From positions 1-64,000 of the forward strand of contig JAFDZT010000003.1 of assembly GCA_018266735.1 (NCBI GenBank): a DNA stretch of 64,000 nt, read 5' to 3'. The notes under the pieces were generated by a model. That model was given only the letters and a program-made list of their open reading frames with translations, was not told the origin of the DNA and ran no database searches. Both the position numbers and the translations under genes were made by a program. This document shows positions 53,890-61,743 of the stretch, piece by piece. Within the stretch, counting starts at the first letter, position 1, and each line of letters begins with the position of its first letter. The DNA comes from Bacteroidota bacterium (lineage in GTDB: Bacteria; Bacteroidota; Ignavibacteria; Kapaibacteriales; Kapaibacteriaceae).

Positions 53890-56187
53890 TCACCGAACTA
53901 CACGTAGAGGCATGGTTGCACCGTAAGCCCCACAATTGACTTGAACATACACAAGTCCTGGAGGAAGACTCTCCGTGTTGACTGTAACGGTGGCGAAACC
54001 AATTGGAACATCCTCAACATGTGACGAAAGGAGAGCGCCAGTCAGGGATACAACTCGAACGAGTGCCACGGTGTTAGGTGCCAGAAACCGAACGGTTGCA
54101 GAACCCATGGTCGGATTGGGGAAGATGGAGGCCGAGACTGTACCATTGTCACTGGACAACGTTACACCTGTAGTGAGAGTTGTTAAGGTGAAGTCCGAAA
54201 GGAGCTGACTTTTGGTAGGCGATAGCTCTATGTACTGAGTAGATGGTGTGTACCCTATCCGGTCTGCTGTAATGGACACTTTCCCAACTGGCAGGTGCGT
54301 GAGGAGAAAGCTACCATTTGCGTCACAGATCGAATGGTCTATCACGTTGCCTTCTTCATTGCGCGCAACAACCAGTGCACCGCCAATTGCATCGATCTCT
54401 TGTGGATGGGTATCATGTTCCTTTCGAACTACGCCGCCATTCTTGCGCGCAACTGTTCCGCGCACGCGGCCCCTGCCGAAAACATCCTTGGAAGGCGCAA
54501 CAGACACGTTGTACTGAAGTGTGTCCCATGCCTCCGTGACAGTGATCCTGCGAGCATCTTGCCACGATGAAGACGTCGTGCCGTTCGATGTAACCCATCC
54601 GGGTACGATGCGCCTGTCCAATGGAATGCAGAAAACGGCATAAACACCGGGCTGGATCCTACGACACGTGAAGGTATAGTCAAACTTTGTCTGTACTGAG
54701 ATGGCGTTCCTCGAAACCACGGAGTCGTTTGAGCCGTTCGCCCCATCTTGCAGGGGGTATGCGATCAGAAATGCGTCTTCACCTAAACCCGTTGTGCTAT
54801 TGGTAACAGTTCCGCCAAACCCGTTCTGAACGCTTGGCCTGCTCTCCAGGACAAAGTCAATGCCTGCGGTGTTCTTGCTGAACGTGAGCGTGGTGGCATT
54901 GGCTACATCATGCTGATTCTCCCAACACTCGCCGTAATAATCGTCGCCAATGCCGTAGCGTTGTTGAGCCGAGGCAACAGCCGCATACTCTACTCCGGCT
55001 TGAAGCGTAACCTCATAAAAGGGTGTAGAGTTCACGGTGGCGTGGACAGTTCTTAGGTTAGGGTGGATCGAGTCGTTGAGCATATCACGTGCACGGAAGG
55101 AAACACCGCCGATGAGTCCTGTCTGTCCGTCCTCACCCACAATGCGGCCTGAAACTTTCACGGTTCGAGGATTGATCCTACGAGACACCAAGAAGTTGGT
55201 GGCAACGTGTTCTCCGCATTCGATTGATACGGCCTCGGCGCTGTCCTGGTCCGCTTCGTTACTGTACCATTCTGGTAACAAGTTCAAACCCTCTACTCGG
55301 ATCTTATACACCCCTGCTGGTACAGCAATGGAGAATGCCCCACGATCTAAACGGACGCTGTAGAGAGATTCAGCAACTGTATCAATGGTTCCTGCGGTAT
55401 CAGCTGCGACTCTCCATAGATAAGCGTAGCCCTCTGGAGTATCGCTGACGTTGGTCTCAAACTCCACAATGCCGCTAAGAACTGCGCAGTGAAGTGGATC
55501 TCGGTTGACATCAAGTCGAAATGTCTGTTGTGCGGAGAGTCTCTTGTCGTCTACATCAACAGAAACACGAATACTAACTCTGTGGCTGCCATACACAGGG
55601 TTGTTCCATAAGATGGTACCGGTCACCGAATCGATCGCCATTCCTTGTGGGTTGTCATCCAACGAAAACACCAGTGGCGCACTGGCGTTTGACTGGGCCC
55701 GAACATGATATTGATACTCTGTTCGTTCCCAGGCTACGGTATCTGGTGTAGAAACGAATACGGGCCTCAATGCTTCTAACACCGAATCTATCGGATAGAT
55801 TGTAATGATATTTGAATTCGTTCCTTCTTCTGCATTCCACCGACCCCGTACCATGAAGGAGTTCGTATCGGTGCTACGACAAACCACGGTATGCGTGTAA
55901 ACGCCGCCTTTAACGGGAAGGCTTGGATCGAAAAGTACTGTCGCAACAGAGTCAAATGTTGACAGGACTGCGTTAGGACTTATGGAGTGATACACAGTGA
56001 ACGATGTAGGAGGGTTTCCAGTTTGTGGCGCCCACCAACTCAAAGTAACATGCAGTGTCGTGTCGTCGTTCGAATGTTGTGTTGACGTGAACTCGATGGG
56101 TGACGGCAGCTGACCCAGGGCATCAACAGCTAGAACGAGAGCCGCAACAAACACAACAACGTATTGTACGATCGATGAGTGAAGCAC
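53890..56187 (-). CDS. Secreted multidomain beta protein with T9SS type A sorting domain
   Basis: 765 residues with a signal peptide (about 1-25). After a fibronectin-like region (residues 30-135, SWWAPQTGNPPTSFTVYHS) comes a putative Ig domain of the He_PIG kind (LVFSLDDNPQGMAIDSVTGTILW, about 165-215). Two or more carboxypeptidase regulatory-like domains follow (VKVSGRIVGEDGQTGLIGGVSF; GSFLLTHLPVGKVSITADRIGY). The last 80 residues form a T9SS sorting domain (SIFPNPTMGSATV, VRVVSLTGALL). Likely surface attached; function unknown. Confidence 0.82.
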   Translation of the reverse strand: MLHSSIVQYVVVFVAALVLAVDALGQLPSPIEFTSTQHSNDDTTLHVTLSWWAPQTGNPPTSFTVYHSISPNAVLSTFDSVATVLFDPSLPVKGGVYTHTVVCRSTDTNSFMVRGRWNAEEGTNSNIITIYPIDSVLEALRPVFVSTPDTVAWERTEYQYHVRAQSNASAPLVFSLDDNPQGMAIDSVTGTILWNNPVYGSHRVSIRVSVDVDDKRLSAQQTFRLDVNRDPLHCAVLSGIVEFETNVSDTPEGYAYLWRVAADTAGTIDTVAESLYSVRLDRGAFSIAVPAGVYKIRVEGLNLLPEWYSNEADQDSAEAVSIECGEHVATNFLVSRRINPRTVKVSGRIVGEDGQTGLIGGVSFRARDMLNDSIHPNLRTVHATVNSTPFYEVTLQAGVEYAAVASAQQRYGIGDDYYGECWENQHDVANATTLTFSKNTAGIDFVLESRPSVQNGFGGTVTNSTTGLGEDAFLIAYPLQDGANGSNDSVVSRNAISVQTKFDYTFTCRRIQPGVYAVFCIPLDRRIVPGWVTSNGTTSSSWQDARRITVTEAWDTLQYNVSVAPSKDVFGRGRVRGTVARKNGGVVRKEHDTHPQEIDAIGGALVVARNEEGNVIDHSICDANGSFLLTHLPVGKVSITADRIGYTPSTQYIELSPTKSQLLSDFTLTTLTTGVTLSSDNGTVSASIFPNPTMGSATVRFLAPNTVALVRVVSLTGALLSSHVEDVPIGFATVTVNTESLPPGLVYVQVNCGAYGATMPLRVVR

Positions 56188-56313
56188 GCGTGTCTCCTAA
56201 AATGGGTAGTGCAGATGTAATAGGTGTCACAAGCACCCAGAAAGTTGCTCGATGATGCGGAGATTCCCCAAAGGGGACTAGACCCTAGGAGGCGATTCAA
56301 TTTACAAGGCGGG

Positions 56314-57208
56314 ATGATAATTCAACAGCTGTTCAAACACCTCCTGAGAATCCATGCACCGTTTCGTGTGGACGTGATCGAAGTAGGCGATGAAGAGAAG
56401 ACCGTCGACCTCTTCGTTCAGATGGGTAAAGATGCCAAGGTCCATTGTCCAGCCTGCGGATGTGTCTGCGCCCGGTACGTTCATCTCGCCAAAGCATGGC
56501 GGCATCTGAACCTCTTCGAGTATAGAGCGATGATCAACTGTGGTGTGCCGCGTATCAATTGCCCGGAGCATGAAGTGCTCACATCGCATTTGTTCTGGCA
56601 CATGGCCTGACGGGCTTCGCCATGAGGTTCGAGTCGTGGGCGATCGACCGGCATTCAGAGACGACGATGTCCGCAATGGCACGGCAACTCGGGCTCAGTC
56701 GCAAGACCGTGGCCGTCCTTACGTAGCGTGCTGTGGCACGCGGGTTGACGTGTCGTCAAGCTGTTGATCTCACAACACTCAGCGTGACCGTCATCAGTGA
56801 TCCTGTCACGGCGGCGCTCTGTAGATGCACTCGACAAGATCCGTAAGGCCCAGATCAGACAGTTGCGAGAGGAAACATCGAACGTCCTGACGGGCACGAA
56901 GCTCAGATGGCTCTCCAATCTCGAGAACATGTAACACGCTCGTAGACTCGCCTTTGCTGCTGTTCACGACAGCATTCATAGAACACCACGTGCATGGAGT
57001 ATCAAAGGGGCTGTATCACACTTGTTGAGCCATGCAACCAGAACATGGGTGATCAAGCGTGTCGCCATGACCATCAGAGAGCATCTTTGGGCTGTCGTCA
57101 ATGCCAATGTTCATAATTGCACTCATGGATTCGCTGGGAGCATCGTGAGCAAGATCCAACCCGTCAAGTCAGGAGCCGCAATCCAGAGCAGTCGGACTGT
57201 GGCCTAGT
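56314..57208 (+). pseudogene. Decayed ISL3-family transposase
   Basis: Pieces of one transposase lie in successive frames. The N-terminal zinc-ribbon part (56314-56610) has CPACGCVCARYVHL, WRHLNLFEYRAMI and RINCPEHEV, then stops. A shifted frame (about 56609-56726) gives FAMRFESWAIDRH and MARQLGLSRKTVAVL. The original frame resumes (to 56934) with LREETSNVLTGTKLRW and SNLENM. A last part (to 57207) has RTPRAWSIKG, REHLWAVVNANVHN and SIVSKIQPVKSG. Order and motifs match ISL3 transposases; total length (895 bases against about 1200) shows that central sequence was lost. Terminal inverted repeats were not identified. Confidence 0.85.
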
Positions 57209-57211
57209 TCG

Positions 57212-57283
57212 CAAGGACATAGCGATAGTGTCTATGCCCTCGACGAGCATAGGGGGCAGCAGATCATGACAGATATTCAATGA
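57212..57283 (+). pseudogene. Remnant of a paralogue of the 49986-50465 gene
   Basis: In frame this reads SQGHSDSVYALDEHRGQQ followed by IMTDIQ and a stop. The gene at 49986 ends SYGHSDIVYTIDEQTGQP then IMTDVR. The DNA is also clearly alike (CATAGCGAT shared at the start). The similarity begins right where the ISL3 remnant ends. Confidence 0.8.
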
Positions 57284-57415
57284 GCAAGCCGTTGGTTGTC
57301 CGATGGCCCACGCGCGGTTTGCTGCGGATCCGCTCCATCGGTAGTGTACACAAAACGTAACTTATGAGCACTTGCGAACATCCAACTACATAAGTACGAG
57401 TTCAACGATAAGGCA

Positions 57416-59344
57416 ATGGTGATACTGCGTTCCGCAATACTGATCCTCATGATCCTCGCATCGAGTGCCTTCGGGCAGGACAACGGGGGCTTGTATCCGA
57501 TCCCTAAGGCAGATCTGTGGGGCTATATCGATACGGCCGGCGCGACGGTCATTGCTCCGCGGTTTCATGCAGCGGGGCGATTCTCGGAAGGACTTGCACC
57601 GGTTCGCTTGAACGGCACCTACGGCTACATCGACAGGACAGGTGCCTTCGTCATCGCTCCGAAGTATGACCTGGCTCTTTCGTTTGAATATGGCCAAGCG
57701 CAAGTGTTCATCGACGGCAAGTCCTATTTCATCGACAGGCATGGGAACATCACCTTCCAGCATACCTTCGAGAGCATTTCATCCTTCGGTGCCCATTCAT
57801 ATACGATCGCTATGACGCGGTCGCATAGGTATGGCCTCATCAATAGATCGGGTCAGCTCATTGCGGACACGGTGTTTGGTCAAATCAAACCGTTTGATGA
57901 CGGACTTGCAGTTGTTGAAGGGCTGATCCACTTCCCCTTCAGAACAGATTCCACGGATGTTGCAAAGTATGCTGTTGGTGTCTTGGACACAACAGGAAGA
58001 CAGATCGTACCGTACGGGCGGTATAAAAGCATCCGCGGCTATCAAAGTGGTTTCGCAATTGCAGAGTTGCTTGATTCAGCGAAGCAACAAATTGGCCGGG
58101 GAAGGGTTAGGGCCATTATTGATACGCAGGGTAAACAGAGATTTGTGATCCCATCGGTCCTATATGATCTCGATTATCAATATGAAGGGTATTCCGATGG
58201 CGTTGCAATAGTGACCAATCAACTCGATGACCGAGTTTGGCGCAAAGGCGTGATGAACTCATACGGTGAGATCGTTCTCATTGACTCAAGTTGGAGGGGT
58301 CTCTCTCGGTTCTCATACAGCAGAGCGTTTGCCAAAGACGCAGGCGGGAAGGTGAGAATGATAGATAAGAGTGGCAAACAGGTTGGTGAATATGTATTTG
58401 ACGATGTGGTCTATGAGACCCAACACTCCAGAGCTCTATGCAACCCGTTTGTCAATGGTACGGCATTTGTGAAGCTTCGTGGTGGATGGTGTAGTGTTGA
58501 TACAACAGGCAAGGTATTGACCGAGCCTAGACTGTTCGACACGAGACGCGGTGCAGTCCCAATGATGAGAGTTGGGAACAAGCTGATCTTTATGAAGGAC
58601 GTGAGTGAAACGACTCCACAGCGTCCGTTTAGGTATGGATTCATCAATGCTACGAGCAATGATTTTGTTGAACCGGTGTACGATGACATTGACATCGATA
58701 ATATTGAAGATGATCTGATCTCCGTTGCGAAAGATGGTGTCAGATGCTATATCACAAAGGCAGGGAGTGTCATATGGAATGAGGAAAAGGATACAACAGG
58801 CATCGCTCTTAACGTACACTACATGAATCGGGGCTACTGCTATGCATCATCGAAGGTCAAGAACGAACTTGCGGGTCTTGATGGTTGGGGAGGCACAGAA
58901 GACCAACGACTCCAAGTCGTGATCGACCCAAGCAAGAAGACCACGTGGTCTGATCGATACGTCGGAATGACGTTGCTGGTAGCGAATGCTTCAAAGGATA
59001 CGCTGTACTTTCCCGCACAAGACAGCCGACTCAAATTGAAAATGCAAGCGCAAGACAAGAACGGTGAATGGAAAGACATAGAATATCTGCCGAACAGTTG
59101 GTGTGGTAACAGCTACCATACTCTGTCTCTAGAGCCGAACAAACAATGGAAGTTCAGCACTCCAGTGTACCACGGAGAGTTCAAGACAAAGCTTCGTGCT
59201 CAGCTTACGTACAAACGAACGATCGAACAGGAGATAGGAGACGTCATCTACAGCAATGAGATCGACGGCTTCGTCAATCCGGGACAGTTCTGGTACAAGC
59301 GCGAGTATCACCCTCGAGGATTGATGGACCCCTACTATGAGTAA
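57416..59344 (+). CDS. Secreted WG-repeat protein
   Basis: 642 residues with a signal peptide (about 1-20, AFGQ). Residues about 25-480 hold tandem WG repeats of the form GYIDTAGATVIAPRF / YGYIDRTGAFVIAPKY / YGLINRSGQLIADTVF, the signature of the WG beta-propeller-like repeat (KWG family). A separate beta-sandwich region follows (about 500-642). No T9SS sorting domain was seen. The ATG at 57416 directly gives the signal peptide. It converges on the WD40 gene with only five bases between stop codons. WG proteins are thought to bind surface ligands; the ligand is unknown. Confidence 0.82.
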   Translation: MVILRSAILILMILASSAFGQDNGGLYPIPKADLWGYIDTAGATVIAPRFHAAGRFSEGLAPVRLNGTYGYIDRTGAFVIAPKYDLALSFEYGQAQVFIDGKSYFIDRHGNITFQHTFESISSFGAHSYTIAMTRSHRYGLINRSGQLIADTVFGQIKPFDDGLAVVEGLIHFPFRTDSTDVAKYAVGVLDTTGRQIVPYGRYKSIRGYQSGFAIAELLDSAKQQIGRGRVRAIIDTQGKQRFVIPSVLYDLDYQYEGYSDGVAIVTNQLDDRVWRKGVMNSYGEIVLIDSSWRGLSRFSYSRAFAKDAGGKVRMIDKSGKQVGEYVFDDVVYETQHSRALCNPFVNGTAFVKLRGGWCSVDTTGKVLTEPRLFDTRRGAVPMMRVGNKLIFMKDVSETTPQRPFRYGFINATSNDFVEPVYDDIDIDNIEDDLISVAKDGVRCYITKAGSVIWNEEKDTTGIALNVHYMNRGYCYASSKVKNELAGLDGWGGTEDQRLQVVIDPSKKTTWSDRYVGMTLLVANASKDTLYFPAQDSRLKLKMQAQDKNGEWKDIEYLPNSWCGNSYHTLSLEPNKQWKFSTPVYHGEFKTKLRAQLTYKRTIEQEIGDVIYSNEIDGFVNPGQFWYKREYHPRGLMDPYYE

Positions 59345-59349
59345 CGAAT

Positions 59350-60570
59350 CTACCTAACAACGTGCATGTTCGTGGTGCGGGTGCCGGAGGCAGTGGAGAT
59401 CACCACGACGTAGAGACCGTCGGCGAGATGGGAAGCGTCGAAGCGGATGGTATGACGTCCGCGGGTGAGGGCCGAGGCAACGAGAGGGGTTGCGATCTTT
59501 CGGCCGCCGACGTCGGTGATGGTGACGTCGGTGGTTTCGTCGGCAAGGACATCGAAGGAGATCGTGACCATGTCGCGTGCGGGATTCGGGTCGACGCGAA
59601 GTTCGGCGTCGACGGCATCGTCCGAGGCGATGATCTGCTTAACCTTGCGAATGATCGTCATGCCCGAGAGATCGCACGAGGCCAGCATCGTACCATCCGG
59701 ACTGACGGCCACACCACTTACATGACCATGATGATCCGCCAGTGTGGCCATGCAACGACCGCTCTTCACGTCCCACAGACGTACGGTACGATCGGCTCCG
59801 GCCGTAACGATGGTGCTGCCGTTGGGCAGATAGGTGAGTGACGTGATCGGTCCGCGATGACCGCTCAAGATCGACGTCGGCACGGTGGAAGCCGGCTCCC
59901 AGATGGAACACGAAGATGTTGCCGTGTTCTCGGTGACGGCAATGTCGGCCGTGGTGGGGGAGAAGCCCGCCGCATACGCATGTCCGCATGAATGCTCTGC
60001 CGGAATAGAGCGCACGATCTGTCCGCTGCGCACGTTCCATACGTGGACGGTCCCGTCGGTGGCGCACGACAGCAATTGGGTCCCATCGGCACTGAACCGC
60101 ACACTGGTCACGCTCATGGTATGTCCGCGCAGCACGGCCTCTGCCGCACCCGTTGCGGCATTCCACAACCGGATCGTTCCATCGGAGGAGCCCGAGGCGA
60201 TCTGTGTGCCGAGCGGACTCACATCAACGCTCAACACCTGTCCGCGATGCCCCACCAACACCTGCACGCCGGCGCCCGTTCGTACGTCCCATACGCGTAC
60301 GGTACTGTCGAATCCGCCGCTCACCAGGCGCGGACGGAGCGGATCGAAGGCCACCGTGTAGACGTGTCCGCGATGTCCTTCGCAGACCTGCAGTGTTGTA
60401 CCCGTGGCCACGTCGACTATCTTTGCATGACCGTCTCCACCGGCAGTAGCTAGCAACCTGCCATCTGCAGAGAATCGCAGACCGTGCAGAAAGCTCGTCT
60501 GAGCACACACAACCAATGAACACGCCATGAAGGCGGCAGCAAGGAGCATGGGGCGAAGGATCGTTCTCAT
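59350..60570 (-). CDS. Secreted WD40-repeat protein with T9SS type A sorting domain
   Basis: 406 residues from ATG 60570, which starts the signal peptide (RPMLLAAAFMACSLVVCAQ); the longer frame to 60861 overlaps the divergent gene and was discarded. About seven WD40 blades run from residue 25 to 325, with repeated GH...VxSVxFSxDG...WD endings (VRVWDVRTG, IRLWNAATG, VRLWDVKSG). The last 80 or so residues form a T9SS sorting domain (VDPNPARDMV, ITDVGGRKIA, ADGLYVVVI). An exported WD40 propeller is unusual; most WD40 proteins are cytoplasmic. Ligand unknown. Confidence 0.88.
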   Translation of the reverse strand: MRTILRPMLLAAAFMACSLVVCAQTSFLHGLRFSADGRLLATAGGDGHAKIVDVATGTTLQVCEGHRGHVYTVAFDPLRPRLVSGGFDSTVRVWDVRTGAGVQVLVGHRGQVLSVDVSPLGTQIASGSSDGTIRLWNAATGAAEAVLRGHTMSVTSVRFSADGTQLLSCATDGTVHVWNVRSGQIVRSIPAEHSCGHAYAAGFSPTTADIAVTENTATSSCSIWEPASTVPTSILSGHRGPITSLTYLPNGSTIVTAGADRTVRLWDVKSGRCMATLADHHGHVSGVAVSPDGTMLASCDLSGMTIIRKVKQIIASDDAVDAELRVDPNPARDMVTISFDVLADETTDVTITDVGGRKIATPLVASALTRGRHTIRFDASHLADGLYVVVISTASGTRTTNMHVVR

Positions 60571-60576
60571 CTTCCA

Positions 60577-61080
60577 ATGATACGAAAACTCATGAACAGA
60601 CCTATCCGCATCGTAACGGTGCTTTGTTGTCTTGGCGTTCTCTCCCATGCCGGCGTGCCCCAGGTGGGCCTCGACGAGCTGGAGCGCCGCTGGAAGAACG
60701 GTGGCGATACCACCTTCGTGGTGAATTTTTGGGCCACCTGGTGTAAGCCATGCGTTGCAGAATTGCCCGCCTTTGATAAGTTGCATCGATCGACGACCGG
60801 GAAGGTAAAGGTCCTGCTCGTTTCCCTGGATTCTCCTGCGGACCGCACGACCACCGTTCAAACATTCGTGACGCGCCGTAACCTTTCCGCCGAAGTGTGC
60901 TTACTGAACGAACCGCGACCTCATACATGGATCGATCGCATCGATCCCGACTGGAGCGGCGCCATTCCCTGTACGCTCATCCTGAACGCCAAGCACAACA
61001 AGCGTGCGTTCTACGAACGAGACTTTACCGAAGCGGAACTCCACCGTACTGTTGAAGAATTTCTGAGAACATGCAAATGA
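60577..61080 (+). CDS. TlpA-like thioredoxin-fold disulfide reductase
   Basis: 167 residues with a signal segment (about 10-25) and a thioredoxin fold carrying the active site WCKPC (Cys56, Cys59) in NFWATWCKPCVAELPAF. The cis-Pro motif appears as AIPCTLIL, with an extra Cys after the Pro. It is expected to act in the periplasm, reducing disulfides or aiding cytochrome/lipoprotein folding. ATG 60577 or 60592 are both possible. Its stop overlaps the start of the next thioredoxin-like gene. Confidence 0.88.
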   Translation: MIRKLMNRPIRIVTVLCCLGVLSHAGVPQVGLDELERRWKNGGDTTFVVNFWATWCKPCVAELPAFDKLHRSTTGKVKVLLVSLDSPADRTTTVQTFVTRRNLSAEVCLLNEPRPHTWIDRIDPDWSGAIPCTLILNAKHNKRAFYERDFTEAELHRTVEEFLRTCK

Positions 61081-61700
61081 ACGTCTTCGTCCGCCTCCTT
61101 GCCGCCCTTGTCCTTACCATGGTCCTGTCCTCGCTGCCATCATCTGCTGCCGATCTGCCGGATGGCGTGAAGGTGGGCGATGTGGCGCCGGACTTCTCCT
61201 TGTTGAATGTGGACGGGAAGCAACTGGTGCTGCATGAGCAGACCACGGTGAAGGGGCTGATCGTGGTGTTCACGTGCAATCACTGTCCGTACTCTGTGAA
61301 GTATGAAGACCGCATCAATGCACTCGATGCGAAGTATCGTGAAATGGGCTATGCTGTGGTCGCCATCAATCCGAACGACACGGTGGCCGTACCCGAAGAT
61401 GCGTATTCGAAGATGATCGAACGTGCACGCACGAAGAAGTTCACGTTCCCATATTTGATCGATGCAACACAGAATGTTGCCAAAGCGTATGGTGCGCGTC
61501 GCACACCGCATGTGTTCGTGCTCTCGCGCCAGAAGAACAATTTTCGAGTGGAATACATCGGCGCCATCGACGATGCAGCAGAAGGAACGATCGGTGAGAA
61601 GTTCGTCGAGAATGCAATCGACCAACTGATCGCGGGCAAGGCGCCACAGACCACGTTCACCAAGGCCGTGGGATGTACGATCAAATGGAAGAAGGACTAA
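61077..61700 (+). CDS. Periplasmic thioredoxin-family (AhpC/TSA-like) protein
   Basis: 207 residues from ATG 61077, which forms ATGA with the previous stop; an ATG at 61071 is two codons earlier. Signal peptide about 1-25 (SSAAD). The redoxin domain starts with VKVGDVAPDFSLLNVDGK. The redox motif is CNHCPY (Cys67, Cys70), a CxxC at the position of the peroxidatic Cys, as in the periplasmic redoxins often called thioredoxin family proteins. The cis-Pro segment is RRTPHVFVL. It forms a pair with the upstream TlpA-like gene. Confidence 0.9.
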   Translation: MNVFVRLLAALVLTMVLSSLPSSAADLPDGVKVGDVAPDFSLLNVDGKQLVLHEQTTVKGLIVVFTCNHCPYSVKYEDRINALDAKYREMGYAVVAINPNDTVAVPEDAYSKMIERARTKKFTFPYLIDATQNVAKAYGARRTPHVFVLSRQKNNFRVEYIGAIDDAAEGTIGEKFVENAIDQLIAGKAPQTTFTKAVGCTIKWKKD

Positions 61701-61743
61701 AGCGGATTTGGCGTATCTTTACGCCACGTCCCTCCCCTATACT

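Noticed and set aside
61710..61725. Hairpin after the thioredoxin pair as a terminator
   Set aside because: The stem is good but no T-run follows; described instead as a possible operator.
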